Positions 24,507 through 33,019 of a stretch of 54,057 nucleotides of DNA are shown here, piece by piece. The position numbers and the translations under genes are program-made. The stretch is from Neoroseomonas terrae (GTDB lineage: Bacteria; Pseudomonadota; Alphaproteobacteria; Acetobacterales; Acetobacteraceae). The notes under the pieces were generated by a model that saw only the letters and a list, made by a program, of their open reading frames with translations, did not search any database and had not been told where the DNA came from. The stretch is from the NCBI RefSeq assembly GCF_018129025.1, contig NZ_JAAEDI010000036.1:1-54057 (forward strand). The letters run 5' to 3'. Each line of letters begins with the position of its first letter. The first letter of the stretch is position 1.

Positions 24507-24896
24507 TTGCGCTTCAACCACGTCGCCAACCGCCTCGATGCCCGGCATTTCGAGGCGGTGGTCGAGATGCTGCGCACGCAGCTCGGCTTCATCGAGCTGC
24601 GACGTACCGAGCGCGCGATTTGGCTGCGCCAGCCGGGCGCCAACGTCGACCTCCAGTTCAGCCGCAGCACGACGGCCGGGCGGGACGCGGACAAGTTGCG
24701 GTCGCAGGTGTCCTTCCTTAGCGAGACGCCGCGGGAGGATCTGGAGGCGCTGAGGACGTGGTTCGGGGCGCGCGGTCTGGCCGCATCGGTTGGCGCCTAC
24801 TCGGACCGGGAATTCTACCTCGACGTGCCCGAGGCCTTCGTGGACTTCGTGATCGAAGCGATGCGGCCGGAGCTGGCGGCGTACGACGTGGCGTGA
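24507..24896 (+). CDS. VOC/glyoxalase-like protein
   Basis: This 129-residue protein begins FNHVANRLDARHFEAVVEMLRTQLGF, a vicinal-oxygen-chelate first module, and ends with FYLDVPEAFVDFV. Metal ligands expected in such modules are only partly evident, so the enzymatic role is uncertain. The start is TTG at 24507, four bases after the NIPSNAP stop; there is no better ATG. It likely shares the NIPSNAP transcript. Confidence 0.65.
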   Translation: MRFNHVANRLDARHFEAVVEMLRTQLGFIELRRTERAIWLRQPGANVDLQFSRSTTAGRDADKLRSQVSFLSETPREDLEALRTWFGARGLAASVGAYSDREFYLDVPEAFVDFVIEAMRPELAAYDVA

Positions 24897-24905
24897 GTGA
24901 CGCGC

Positions 24906-24929
24906 GGGGGAGGGGCCCTGGCCCTTTCC
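24906..24929 (+). terminator. imperfect GC hairpin after the VOC gene
   Basis: GGGGAGGGGC pairs imperfectly with GCCCTTTCC around a short CCT loop. It lies 10 bases after the VOC stop and resembles hairpin 1 of the composite repeats, but no arm or U-tract is seen. It is a possible terminator or repeat remnant. The rest of 24930-25039 holds no gene. Confidence 0.4.
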
Positions 24930-25039
24930 GGCAGCCTCAGCCGTAGCGCTGTGCACTTACTGCCTAACCTTTGCTCATGCGGGTGATAGCGGAGGCACGG
25001 CCACTGCCCGCTCCTCAGCCAATTGCCCGCGCATGGCGC

Positions 25040-25055
25040 TGGCACGGCTTTCGCT
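25040..25055 (+). promoter_or_regulatory. sigma-54 (-24/-12) promoter for urtABCDE
   Basis: TGGCACGGCTTTCGCT matches the sigma-54 consensus TGGCACR-N4-TTGCW at all conserved positions except one (C for T at position 13), with the invariant GG and GC correctly spaced. It lies 90 bases before the urtA start. Urea transport is commonly controlled by nitrogen through NtrC and sigma-54. A possible NtrC half-site (TGCAC) lies near 24952, but no full NtrC palindrome was found by eye. Confidence 0.65.
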
Positions 25056-25144
25056 ACTCGCAACCTCGTGCGCATCGCGGCGGCGCGCCGGGGGCTCCGG
25101 CGATGACCGTCTCCGCGCCGTCCAACGGGTGAGGGTCCGAACAG

Positions 25145-26389
25145 ATGACCGAAACGAACAAGATCACGCGCCGCGCGGCGCTCCTGGGCCTGTCCACGGC
25201 GCTGGCCGCCCCGGCCTTCCGCCCGTCCTTCGCGCAGGCGGCGCCCATCAAGGTGGGCGTGCTGCATTCGCTGTCCGGCACGATGGCGATCTCCGAGACC
25301 GCGCTGCGCGACACCGTGCTGATGATGGTCGAGCACCAGAACAGCAAGGGCGGCATCCTCGGCCGCCGGCTGGAAGCGGTGGTCGTCGACCCGGCCTCGA
25401 ACTGGCCGCTCTTCGCCGAGAAGGCGCGCGAGCTGCTGCAGGTCCACCGCGTGGACGTGACCTTCGGCTGCTGGACCTCGGTGTCCCGCAAATCCGTGCT
25501 GCCGGTCTTCGAGGAGCTGAACGGCATGCTCTTCTACCCCGTCCAGTATGAGGGCGAGGAGGAGAGCAAGAACATCTTCTACACCGGCGCCGCGCCGAAC
25601 CAGCAGGCGATCCCGGCGGTGGAATACCTCATGTCGGATGACGGCGGCAGCGCGAAGCGCATCGTCCTGCTCGGCACCGACTATGTCTATCCGCGGACGA
25701 CGAACCGCATCCTGCGCGGCTTCCTCAACTCCAAGGGCATCGCCGACGCCGACATCATGGAGGAATACACGCCCTTCGGTCACAGCGACTGGCAGGGCAT
25801 CGTTACCCGCGTGAAGACCTTCGCCAACCAGGGCAAGAAGACCGCGATCGTCTCGACCATCAATGGCGACGCGAACGTTCCCTTCTACCGCGAGCTCGGC
25901 AACCAGGGCATCAGGGCCGAGGACATTCCCTGCGTGGCCTTCTCGGTCGGTGAGGAAGAACTCGCCGGCATCGACACCCGCCCGCTGGTCGGCCACCTGG
26001 CGGCCTGGAACTACTTCATGTCCGTGCAGTCGCCGGCCAACACCGAGTTCAAGAACCTCTGGCAGGCCTACATCAAGAACCCGCGCCGCGTGACCAACGA
26101 CCCGATGGAGGCCACCTACACCGGCTTCAACATGTGGGCCCAGGCGGTGGCCGCCGCGCGCACGACCGCCGTCGATGCGGTGCGCACGGCGGTCATCGGC
26201 CAGGAGTTCGCCGCGCCGGCCGGCTACACCGAGAAGATGCTGCCCAACCATCACCTGTCGAAGCCAGTGATGATCGGGGAGATACAGGCCGACGGCCAGT
26301 TCAACATCGTCTACAAGACGGCGGAGGCTGTGCCGGCCGAGAACTGGTCGCGCTTCATTCCCGAGAACGCCAACCGTCGCCGCGGCTGA
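25145..26389 (+). CDS. urtA: urea ABC transporter substrate-binding protein
   Basis: This 414-residue family-1-like binding protein has a twin-arginine-type signal (ITRRAALLGL..., cleavage near residue 32 at AQA). The mature part has IKVGVLHSLSGTMAISE, VEHQNSKGGILGRR, GCWTSVSRKSVLPVFEE, NGMLFYPVQYEGEEES and TDYVYPRTTNRILRG, which are all characteristic of UrtA. It binds urea or short-chain amides in the periplasm. It is the first gene of a five-gene urt operon, behind a sigma-54-type promoter. A 9-bp perfect hairpin lies in the 39-base gap before urtB. Confidence 0.95.
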   Translation: MTETNKITRRAALLGLSTALAAPAFRPSFAQAAPIKVGVLHSLSGTMAISETALRDTVLMMVEHQNSKGGILGRRLEAVVVDPASNWPLFAEKARELLQVHRVDVTFGCWTSVSRKSVLPVFEELNGMLFYPVQYEGEEESKNIFYTGAAPNQQAIPAVEYLMSDDGGSAKRIVLLGTDYVYPRTTNRILRGFLNSKGIADADIMEEYTPFGHSDWQGIVTRVKTFANQGKKTAIVSTINGDANVPFYRELGNQGIRAEDIPCVAFSVGEEELAGIDTRPLVGHLAAWNYFMSVQSPANTEFKNLWQAYIKNPRRVTNDPMEATYTGFNMWAQAVAAARTTAVDAVRTAVIGQEFAAPAGYTEKMLPNHHLSKPVMIGEIQADGQFNIVYKTAEAVPAENWSRFIPENANRRRG

Positions 26390-26396
26390 GCGGATG

Positions 26397-26420
26397 GGGC
26401 GGGGCAGACGCGCCCCGCCC
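26397..26420 (+). terminator. perfect hairpin between urtA and urtB
   Basis: GGGCGGGGC pairs perfectly with GCCCCGCCC around a six-base AGACGC loop. It starts 7 bases after the urtA stop, has no U-run, and ends 8 bases before the urtB ATG. Such hairpins after binding-protein genes often raise the relative level of the first message by stopping 3' decay or partly terminating. That role here is inferred. Confidence 0.6.
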
Positions 26421-26428
26421 GCCTCACC

Positions 26429-28003
26429 ATGACCAGGATCATCGCCCTCCTCCTCCTGATGGCCGCGGCCGCCCTGCCGGCACGCGCGCAGGATGCCTTC
26501 CTTGATGCGCTGCCGGGCCTCGGCGGCAATTTCACCGCGCAGGCGGAAGCGGTCGATCGCCTCGGTGCGGCGGGGGACCCGCGCGCGCTGCCGGTGCTGC
26601 GCGCGCTGTCGGATGGGCGGCTGGTCAAGCTGTCCGACGGCACGCTGTTGGTCCGCGATGGCGCGGCCTTCACCAATGCCGCGACCGGCGCGGCGGCCAC
26701 GCCGGCGGAAGCCGACACGCAACGCATCAGCATCAACAACCGCGTTCGCGTGGCGCTACGCGGCGCGCTGGGCCGGCTGCAGATCATCTCCCCCGATGCC
26801 GGCGAGCGCCTTGCTGCCGCCGAGGGCATCTTCCGCAGTCGCAGCGCCGACAATGTCGGGCTGCTCGAAACTGCGCTGGCGCGCGAGACGGTGCCGCGCA
26901 TCCGTGACCAGATAGCGCTTGCCCTGGCAGTGTCGCGCCTTGTCTCGGCTGACCCTGCGGCGAAGATGGCGGGCATCACGGCGCTGGGTGGCAGCGCATC
27001 GCCCGAGGCGCGCTCCCTGCTGCTCGAATCCCGAGCGGCGAATCCCGACCTCGCCGGGCAGATCGACGCCGCCATCGCCGATATCGACCGGCGCCTCGCC
27101 ATTCGCCGCGTGGCGGAGACCGCCTTCCAGGGTCTCTCGCTGGGCTCCGTGCTGCTGCTCGCCGCGCTGGGTCTTGCCGTCACCTTCGGCGTGATGGGCG
27201 TGATCAACATGGCGCATGGCGAATTCGTCATGCTCGGTGCCTACACCACCGTGATCGTGCAGGACCTGCTGCGCGGCCATCCGACGCTTGCACCCTGGTC
27301 GCTGCCGCTCGCGATCCCGGCGGCGTTCCTGGTCACGGCGGCGATCGGCGCGGCGATGGAACGCGGGCTGGTGCGCCATCTCTATGGAAGGCCGCTGGAA
27401 ACCCTGCTGATGACCTTCGGCGTAGGCATGATGATCCAGCAGGCGGTGCGCCTCGTCTTCGGCGCGCAGAACCGGGAGGTGATCTCCCCGCCCTGGATGC
27501 AGGGCACGATGCTGCTGCCCTTCGACATCCCGGTCACTGCGAACCGGCTCTGGATTCTCTGCTTCTCGCTCGTCGTCTTCCTGCTGATCGTCGCCGCCAT
27601 CCGCTTCACCCGTTTCGGGCTGGAGATGCGCGCCGTCACGCAGCGCCGGCCGATCGCCGCAGCCATGGGCATCCGCACCGGCCGCGTCGACGCGCTCACC
27701 TTCGCGTTCGGCTCCGGCATCGCCGGCATCGCCGGCGTGGCGCTGTCGCAGATCGACAACGTCTCGCCGAATCTCGGCACCGGCTACATCATCGACAGCT
27801 TCCTCGTCGTCGTCTTCGGCGGCGTGGGCAGCCTGGCCGGCACGCTGATCGCCGCCTTCGGCCTTGGTGTCATCAACAAGATGCTGGAACCCTGGGCGGG
27901 CGCGGTGCTCGCCAAGGTTTTCGTGCTGGTCGCGGTGATGGTCTTCATCCAACGCCGCCCGCGCGGCCTGTTCCCGCAGAAGGGCAGGGCGGCCGAGGCA
28001 TGA
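26429..28003 (+). CDS. urtB: urea ABC transporter permease, long form with N-terminal periplasmic domain
   Basis: This 524-residue protein has a signal-like N-terminus (MTRIIALLLLMAAAALPARAQ), a soluble domain of roughly 205 residues, and then a branched-chain-amino-acid-type permease from about residue 235 (LSLGSVLLLAALGLAVTFGVMGVINMAHGEF). The permease has the YGRPLETLLMTFGVGMM region and a C-terminal FGGVGSLAGTLIAAFGLG. The extra N-terminal domain is known in the UrtB subfamily. The ATG overlaps nothing upstream, and the stop overlaps urtC (ATGA). Confidence 0.93.
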   Translation: MTRIIALLLLMAAAALPARAQDAFLDALPGLGGNFTAQAEAVDRLGAAGDPRALPVLRALSDGRLVKLSDGTLLVRDGAAFTNAATGAAATPAEADTQRISINNRVRVALRGALGRLQIISPDAGERLAAAEGIFRSRSADNVGLLETALARETVPRIRDQIALALAVSRLVSADPAAKMAGITALGGSASPEARSLLLESRAANPDLAGQIDAAIADIDRRLAIRRVAETAFQGLSLGSVLLLAALGLAVTFGVMGVINMAHGEFVMLGAYTTVIVQDLLRGHPTLAPWSLPLAIPAAFLVTAAIGAAMERGLVRHLYGRPLETLLMTFGVGMMIQQAVRLVFGAQNREVISPPWMQGTMLLPFDIPVTANRLWILCFSLVVFLLIVAAIRFTRFGLEMRAVTQRRPIAAAMGIRTGRVDALTFAFGSGIAGIAGVALSQIDNVSPNLGTGYIIDSFLVVVFGGVGSLAGTLIAAFGLGVINKMLEPWAGAVLAKVFVLVAVMVFIQRRPRGLFPQKGRAAEA

Positions 28004-29094
28004 GCGCGACAACCCTCCACGCGCCACCCCTGTCGCGCACCCGCCTGGGCCTGCGTGCCCTGATGGGCGCGGCGGTGGTGATCCTCGCCGCCTTCCCGCT
28101 GCTCAACATGCTGCCGCAGGACAATGTCCTGCATGTGTCGGACTTCCTCGTCTCGGTCTCCGGCAAATGGATCTGCTACGCAATCCTGGCGCTGTCGCTC
28201 GACCTCGCCTGGGGCTATGCGGGCATTCTCTCGCTTGGCCACGGCGCGTTCTTCGCGCTCGGCGGCTATGCGATGGGCATGCACCTGATGCGGCTGATCG
28301 GGCCGCGCGGGGTCTATGGCCATCCGACGCTCCCGGACTTCATGGTCTTCCTCGGCTACCAGGAGCTGCCCTGGTACTGGCTGGGCTTCCAGAGCTTCCC
28401 CTTCGCCATGCTGATGGTGCTGCTGGTGCCCGGCGTGCTGGCGCTCGTGCTCGGCTGGCTGTGCTTCCGCAGCCGCATCACCGGCGTCTACCTCTCGATC
28501 ATCACCCAGGCCATGACATACGCGCTGATGCTCGCCTTCTTCCGCAACGACATGGGCTTCGGCGGCAACAACGGCTTCACGGACTTCAAGGAGCTGCTGG
28601 GCATGCCGCTGAACACAGGCGCGGCCCGCGCAACGCTGTTCTATGCATCCCTGCTCACGCTGGTCGGCTGTTACCTGTTCTGCCTGTGGATGACCGGCAC
28701 GAAGTATGGCCGGGTGCTCACCGCGATCCGCGATGCGGAGAACCGCGTCCGCTTCCTCGGCTACGACACCACCAGCCACAAGCTGTTCGCCTTCGTCGCC
28801 TCGGCGATGATGGCGGGATTGGCCGGCGCGCTGTACGTCCCGCAGGTCGGCATCATCAACCCCGGCGAGTTCAGCCCCGGCAACTCCATCGAGGCCGTGA
28901 TCTGGGTCGCCGTCGGCGGCCGCGGCACGTTGGTCGGCGCGGTGCTCGGTGCTTTCAGCGTGAACGGCCTCAAGACCTGGCTGACCAGCGCAGCGCCCGA
29001 TCTCTGGCTGTTCGTGCTCGGCGCGCTCTTCGTCGCCGTCACGCTGTTCCTACCGAAGGGATTGGTCGGCCTGATCCAGGGGCGCGGCAAATGA
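28000..29094 (+). CDS. urtC: urea ABC transporter permease
   Basis: This 364-residue permease has the LivM-like pattern: LDLAWGYAGILSLGHGAFFALGGYAMGM, GVYLSIITQAMTYALML, NNGFTDFKELLG and a C-terminal GVINP-like VGIINPGEFSPGNSIEAVIWVAVGGRGTLVG. About ten helices are visible. Its ATG overlaps the urtB stop (ATGA), and its own TGA overlaps urtD (ATGA). It forms the channel with UrtB. Confidence 0.94.
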   Translation: MSATTLHAPPLSRTRLGLRALMGAAVVILAAFPLLNMLPQDNVLHVSDFLVSVSGKWICYAILALSLDLAWGYAGILSLGHGAFFALGGYAMGMHLMRLIGPRGVYGHPTLPDFMVFLGYQELPWYWLGFQSFPFAMLMVLLVPGVLALVLGWLCFRSRITGVYLSIITQAMTYALMLAFFRNDMGFGGNNGFTDFKELLGMPLNTGAARATLFYASLLTLVGCYLFCLWMTGTKYGRVLTAIRDAENRVRFLGYDTTSHKLFAFVASAMMAGLAGALYVPQVGIINPGEFSPGNSIEAVIWVAVGGRGTLVGAVLGAFSVNGLKTWLTSAAPDLWLFVLGALFVAVTLFLPKGLVGLIQGRGK

Positions 29095-29828
29095 GGGGAC
29101 GTCGCCTCTATCTCGACGGCGTCTCGGTCGTCTTCGACGGCTTCCGCGCCCTGAACAACCTCGCTTTGGTGGTCGAGCCGGGCGAGATGCGTGCCGTCAT
29201 CGGCCCCAACGGCGCCGGCAAGACGACGATGATGGACGTCATCACCGGCAAGACGCGGCCCACCTCCGGTGTCGTCACCTTCGGCGATCTCGACCTGACG
29301 CGCATGGATGAGGCCTCGATCGCCAATCTCGGCATCGGCCGCAAGTTCCAGAAGCCCACCGTCTTCGACGCGCTGACGGTCTTCGAGAATCTCGAACTCG
29401 CGTTGAAGGCGCCGCGCGGCCCCGTCGCCTGCCTGCGCTGGCACCTGGCCGGCGCCGGCCGCACGCGCATCGAGGAAGTCGCCGCCGAGATCGGCCTGAC
29501 CGAACGCGCGCACGACCGCGCCGGCATCCTCTCCCACGGTCAGAAGCAGTGGCTCGAGATCGGCATGATGCTCATGCAGGACCCCGACCTGATGCTGGTC
29601 GACGAACCCGTCGCCGGCATGACGGATGCCGAGACCGAGCACACCGCCAGGCTGCTCGCCCGCATCGCAGGGCGTCACAGCGTCGTCGTCGTGGAGCACG
29701 ACCTGGAATTCGTCCGCGCGCTCGGCTGCAAGGTCACCGTGCTGCATGAAGGCACGCTGCTGTCCGAAGGCTCGATCGATCACGTGCAGAACGACCCGCG
29801 CGTGGTCGAAGTCTATCTGGGGCGCTGA
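29091..29828 (+). CDS. urtD: urea ABC transporter ATP-binding protein
   Basis: This 245-residue LivG-like ATPase has Walker A GPNGAGKTT, signature LSHGQKQWLEIGMML (the SHGQKQ variant seen in UrtD), Walker B LMLVDEPVAGM and H-loop VVVEHDLEF. The ATG at 29091 overlaps the urtC stop; a longer in-frame frame reaching back into urtC is not the real start. UrtE begins 1 base after its stop. Energises urea import with UrtE. Confidence 0.94.
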   Translation: MRGRRLYLDGVSVVFDGFRALNNLALVVEPGEMRAVIGPNGAGKTTMMDVITGKTRPTSGVVTFGDLDLTRMDEASIANLGIGRKFQKPTVFDALTVFENLELALKAPRGPVACLRWHLAGAGRTRIEEVAAEIGLTERAHDRAGILSHGQKQWLEIGMMLMQDPDLMLVDEPVAGMTDAETEHTARLLARIAGRHSVVVVEHDLEFVRALGCKVTVLHEGTLLSEGSIDHVQNDPRVVEVYLGR

Positions 29829-29829
29829 G

Positions 29830-30522
29830 ATGCTCGACGTCGCCAAGATCGACCTCTCCTACGGCGCCAGCCGCTGCCTGCGGGGCGTCTCCCTGCAGGC
29901 CCAGCCCGGCAAGGTCACCGCCGTGCTCGGCCGCAACGGCGTCGGCAAATCCTCCCTGCTGCGCGCCATCATGGGGTTGGAACGCATCCAATCCGGCAGC
30001 ATCGGCTGGGAGGGTCGCGACATCTCCCGCCTCGGCCCCGCCGAGCGGGCCCGCGCCGGCATCGGCTACGTCCCGCAGGGCCGCGAGATCTTCCCCTTCC
30101 TGACCGTGCAGGAGAACATGGAGACCGCGCTCGCCGCCGCGCCGCGCGGGGCGGGCGTGCCGGGCGACATCTTCGACCTGTTCCCGATTCTGCGGCAGTT
30201 CCTCCGCCGCCGCGGCGGTGACCTGTCAGGCGGCCAGCAGCAGCAGCTCGCCCTGGCCCGTGCCCTCTGCGCGCAGCCGCGGCTGCTGATCCTCGACGAA
30301 CCGACCGAGGGTATCCAGCCCTCCGTCATCAAGGATATCGGCCGCGTCATCCGCCACCTGTCGCGCGACCGCGGCATGGCGATCATCCTCGTCGAGCAAT
30401 ACTACGACTTCGCCCGAGAACTGGCTGACGACATCGCGGTGATGGTGCGCGGCGAGGTGGTCCTGCATGGGCCGTCGGAAAGCCTCGCGGAAGACCAGGT
30501 GCGACCATTGCTGACGGTATGA
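29830..30522 (+). CDS. urtE: urea ABC transporter ATP-binding protein
   Basis: This 230-residue LivF-like ATPase has Walker A GRNGVGKSS, IGYVPQGREIFPFLTVQEN, signature DLSGGQQQQLALARAL and Walker B LLILDEPTEGIQPS, then LVEQYYDFA with the QYYDFA variant typical of UrtE. It is the last gene of the operon. No urease structural or accessory genes are present in the window, so the imported urea must be used by enzymes encoded elsewhere. Two GC hairpins follow its stop. Confidence 0.95.
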   Translation: MLDVAKIDLSYGASRCLRGVSLQAQPGKVTAVLGRNGVGKSSLLRAIMGLERIQSGSIGWEGRDISRLGPAERARAGIGYVPQGREIFPFLTVQENMETALAAAPRGAGVPGDIFDLFPILRQFLRRRGGDLSGGQQQQLALARALCAQPRLLILDEPTEGIQPSVIKDIGRVIRHLSRDRGMAIILVEQYYDFARELADDIAVMVRGEVVLHGPSESLAEDQVRPLLTV

Positions 30523-30576
30523 CGGCGTCTCGACGACGCCGCTTTCATGCACCCGGGCTCACCGCAGCGGCCCGGG
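30523..30576 (+). terminator. two tandem hairpins after urtE
   Basis: A 7-bp stem (CGGCGTC/GACGCCG, loop TCGAC) begins right after the urtE stop, and a second (CCCGGGC/GCCCGGG, 11-base loop) lies at 30552-30576. No strong U-run is present on either strand. They fit factor-assisted or bidirectional termination between urtE and the convergent gene at 30623. Confidence 0.5.
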
Positions 30577-30622
30577 GGCATTGCCGGCCTTCCGACGACT
30601 TCACCTGGCCCGTGACGGTCGG

Positions 30623-31699
30623 TCAGTCGAGCACGGGCTCCAACCCCAGGCCCGGCGCGTCCGGCACCGCGATCGCGCCGCCCTTCGGCACCAGCGCTTC
30701 GCCATACGGTGCGCGCATGAGGTCCGCGAAGTAGATCTCGATCGGCTCGGCCTCCTCCGCCGCGGCGAGGAAATGCAGCGTCGCCAGCAAGCCCGGGCCG
30801 AAATAGGGGCAATGCGGGACCAGCCGCACGCCGGCCTCGCGCGCCAGCTCCGCGATCTCGAGCATCGCCGACAGCCCGCCGATCTTCGTGACGGAAGGCT
30901 GCGCCACGTCCACCGCGCGCATCTCGAACATGCGGCAGAAATCCTCGACCGTGCCGTTGCACTCGCCGGCCGAGATCGGCGTCGGCGCGGCGGCGCGGAT
31001 GCGGGCGATGGCGGGAATGTCCTCGGGCGGCCAGATCGGCTCCTCGACCCAGGCGATGTTGTGGCCTGACACATCTTCGCAGAACTGCACCGCCTCGTCC
31101 TCGGTGTTCCAGACGCAGTTGATGTCGAGCATCAGCGGCACCTCGCGCGGCGCGGCATCGCGCGCCGCGCGGATGCAGCGCAGGTCGAATTCGTGAAGCT
31201 TGATGTGGCGATAGCCGCGCGAGATCGCTTCGCGCGTGTTGCGCGCCACATCCTCCGGCACGCCGTAGCGCAGCAGGGAAGCATAGGCCGGCACCTCCCG
31301 CCGCGCCGCACCGCCGAGCAGCGCATGCAGCGGCTTGCCGGCCGCCTTCGCGCGGATGTCCCACAGCGCGATGTCGATCGCCGACAGCCCGTAGGTCACG
31401 GGCCCGTTGCGCCCGAAATTGTGGAACCGCCGGTTCAGCATGCGCATCAGCGCCGGAATGTCGCTCGCATCCTGGCCGATGCAGGCGGGCCCGATCAGCC
31501 GGTCCACCGCATCCTTCGTCGTCTCCACCAGCGTGAAGCCGAAACCCTCGCCCCAGCCGTGAATCCCGGCGTCGGTTTCAACGCGCACGAGCAGCGTGTC
31601 CATCGCCTTCAGATGCAGGTTGCCGCCGACGCCGTCGCTGCCCGCGCCATAGGTGAAGTCCGTGCGGTGATGATGCGTCGTGACCCTGGTGATCTTCAT
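30623..31699 (-). CDS. enolase-superfamily enzyme (mandelate racemase/muconate-lactonizing type)
   Basis: This 358-residue protein has the capping-domain start and the barrel motifs: K167-L-H169 (in HIKLHEF), metal ligands D192 (LDINCVW), E219 (WVEEP) and E246 (SAGECNG), and H296 in LVPHCPYFGPG. The K-x-H variation replaces the usual K-x-K. Family members dehydrate or racemise sugar acids and other carboxylates using a Mg-stabilised enolate. The ATG at 31699 follows GGGAAC. It is divergent from the Bug receptor gene at 31783, suggesting a shared carboxylate substrate. Reaction and substrate are not fixed by sequence. Confidence 0.88.
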   Translation of the reverse strand: MKITRVTTHHHRTDFTYGAGSDGVGGNLHLKAMDTLLVRVETDAGIHGWGEGFGFTLVETTKDAVDRLIGPACIGQDASDIPALMRMLNRRFHNFGRNGPVTYGLSAIDIALWDIRAKAAGKPLHALLGGAARREVPAYASLLRYGVPEDVARNTREAISRGYRHIKLHEFDLRCIRAARDAAPREVPLMLDINCVWNTEDEAVQFCEDVSGHNIAWVEEPIWPPEDIPAIARIRAAAPTPISAGECNGTVEDFCRMFEMRAVDVAQPSVTKIGGLSAMLEIAELAREAGVRLVPHCPYFGPGLLATLHFLAAAEEAEPIEIYFADLMRAPYGEALVPKGGAIAVPDAPGLGLEPVLD

Positions 31700-31782
31700 C
31701 GGCGTTCCCTTTCGCGGCTGGCGCGTTCGGCCGATACTGCCCGCAAGGGCCGGCGGGCAGAAGCCGGCTACGGAGGATTCGC

Positions 31783-32748
31783 ATGAAGCGCAGGACATTC
31801 ATCGGCGGCGCGGCCGCGTCTCTCGCGACGCCGGCACTGGCGCAGCCCCAATGGCCGGACCGGCCGATCCGCGTCGTCGTGCCCTTCGCTGCCGGCGGCC
31901 CCTCCGACATCGTCGTGCGCCTGCTTGCACCGCGCATGACGGCGGTGCTGGGCCAGCCGGTGGTGGCGGATAATCGCGCGGGCGCCGGCGGCGTCACGGG
32001 GGTCGACGTCGTCGCGAAGGCCGCGCCCGATGGCTACACCATCGGCATCGGCAGCGCCGGCGGCCTTGCCATCTCCCCGCGCCTCGACCGCGGCACGCCC
32101 TACGACCCGCTGCGCGACCTAGCGCCGATCACGCTCGGCGTTCTGGTGCCGGAACCGCTCTGCGTGCCCGCCGCCACGCCATACCGCACCGTCGCCGAGC
32201 TGATCGCGGCGGCGAAGGCGCAGCCGGGCAAGCTGAACTACGGCTCCGCCGGGTCGGGCAGCATGCCGCATCTGGCAGGCGAGCTGTTCCGCACCGCGGC
32301 CGGCATCGACGTCACCCACGTCTCCTATCGCGGCGGTGCCCCGCTCACCACGGCACTCCTGCAGAACGAGGTGCAGCTCGGCTTCGCCGACCTGCCGATC
32401 CTGCTGCCGCATCTGCGCGCCGGCACGATCCGTGCGCTCGCCGTCGGCACCGAACGCCGCCTGCCCTGGATCCCGGACGTGCCGACCATGACCGAGGTCG
32501 GCCTGCCCACCGTCGACGCCAACAACTGGCACGGCTTCGTGGCACCGGCCCGCACCCCGGAACCGATCCTGGAAAAACTGCACGCCGCGATCGCCGGCGC
32601 GCTGAACGACCCGGAGATTCGCCGCGCGCTGGACGGGCAGGGCGCGATCCCGGGCGGCGATTCCCGCGCGGCCTTCGGCGCGTTCATGCGGGCCGAACTG
32701 GACAAGTGGGGCGAGGTGATCCGGCGGGGCAATATCCAGGCGGACTGA
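31783..32748 (+). CDS. Bug/TctC-family periplasmic tricarboxylate-type receptor
   Basis: This 321-residue protein has a twin-arginine-like signal (KRRTFIGGAAASLATPALAQ, cleavage near residue 20) and the Bug pattern: WPDRPIRVVVPFAAGG, VVADNRAGAGGVTG, KLNYGSAGSGSMPHLAGELF, VSYRGGAPLTTALL, and DVPTMTEVG near the C-terminus. Such receptors bind carboxylates (or other small molecules) in the periplasm and often lack a cognate TctAB transporter nearby, as here. Divergent from the enolase-superfamily gene. Its stop lies 14 bases before a composite repeat. Confidence 0.93.
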   Translation: MKRRTFIGGAAASLATPALAQPQWPDRPIRVVVPFAAGGPSDIVVRLLAPRMTAVLGQPVVADNRAGAGGVTGVDVVAKAAPDGYTIGIGSAGGLAISPRLDRGTPYDPLRDLAPITLGVLVPEPLCVPAATPYRTVAELIAAAKAQPGKLNYGSAGSGSMPHLAGELFRTAAGIDVTHVSYRGGAPLTTALLQNEVQLGFADLPILLPHLRAGTIRALAVGTERRLPWIPDVPTMTEVGLPTVDANNWHGFVAPARTPEPILEKLHAAIAGALNDPEIRRALDGQGAIPGGDSRAAFGAFMRAELDKWGEVIRRGNIQAD

Positions 32749-32762
32749 GGCGCGGAGCGTCA

Positions 32763-33001
32763 GAGAGGGGCGCCGCCCCTCTCCGAACCTCACCCCGCCA
32801 GGCCATGGATGGCCTGGACCGCCGTTACCTGGCGTTGGGCGCGGAGGTCATGCCCTGATCGCGAAGTCCTGCTGTGCATCGGAGCGCGTCATGACACGGC
32901 GACGAACTGTCGTGCGGCCTTTCGGCCGATGCGGGCTCATTCGCACCTGTGAATGGGTACCCCGTGCCGCCGTAAGGTTCGGGAAGGGCCAGCGCCCTTC
33001 C
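32763..33001. repeat. composite hairpin repeat, copy B (more degenerate)
   Basis: Left arm: hairpin 1 at 32763-32783 (GAGAGGGGC...GCCCCTCTC), CGAACCTCACCCCG, hairpin 2 at 32798-32817 (CCAGGCCA...TGGCCTGG), then ACCGCCGTTACCTGG. Right arm on the other strand: hairpin 1 at 32982-33001 (GGAAGGGC...GCCCTTCC) followed by CGAACCTTACGG; the second hairpin of this arm is replaced by a small GGGTACCC palindrome. The centre has no gene. It fills the gap between the convergent stops at 32748 and 33020. Confidence 0.75.
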
Positions 33002-33019
33002 TGAATCCATACGCCGCGA

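Noticed and set aside
24815..26722. A 635-codon minus-strand frame opposite urtA
   Set aside because: The plus strand carries a canonical UrtA; the minus frame shows only His/Arg/Gly-rich low-complexity sequence.
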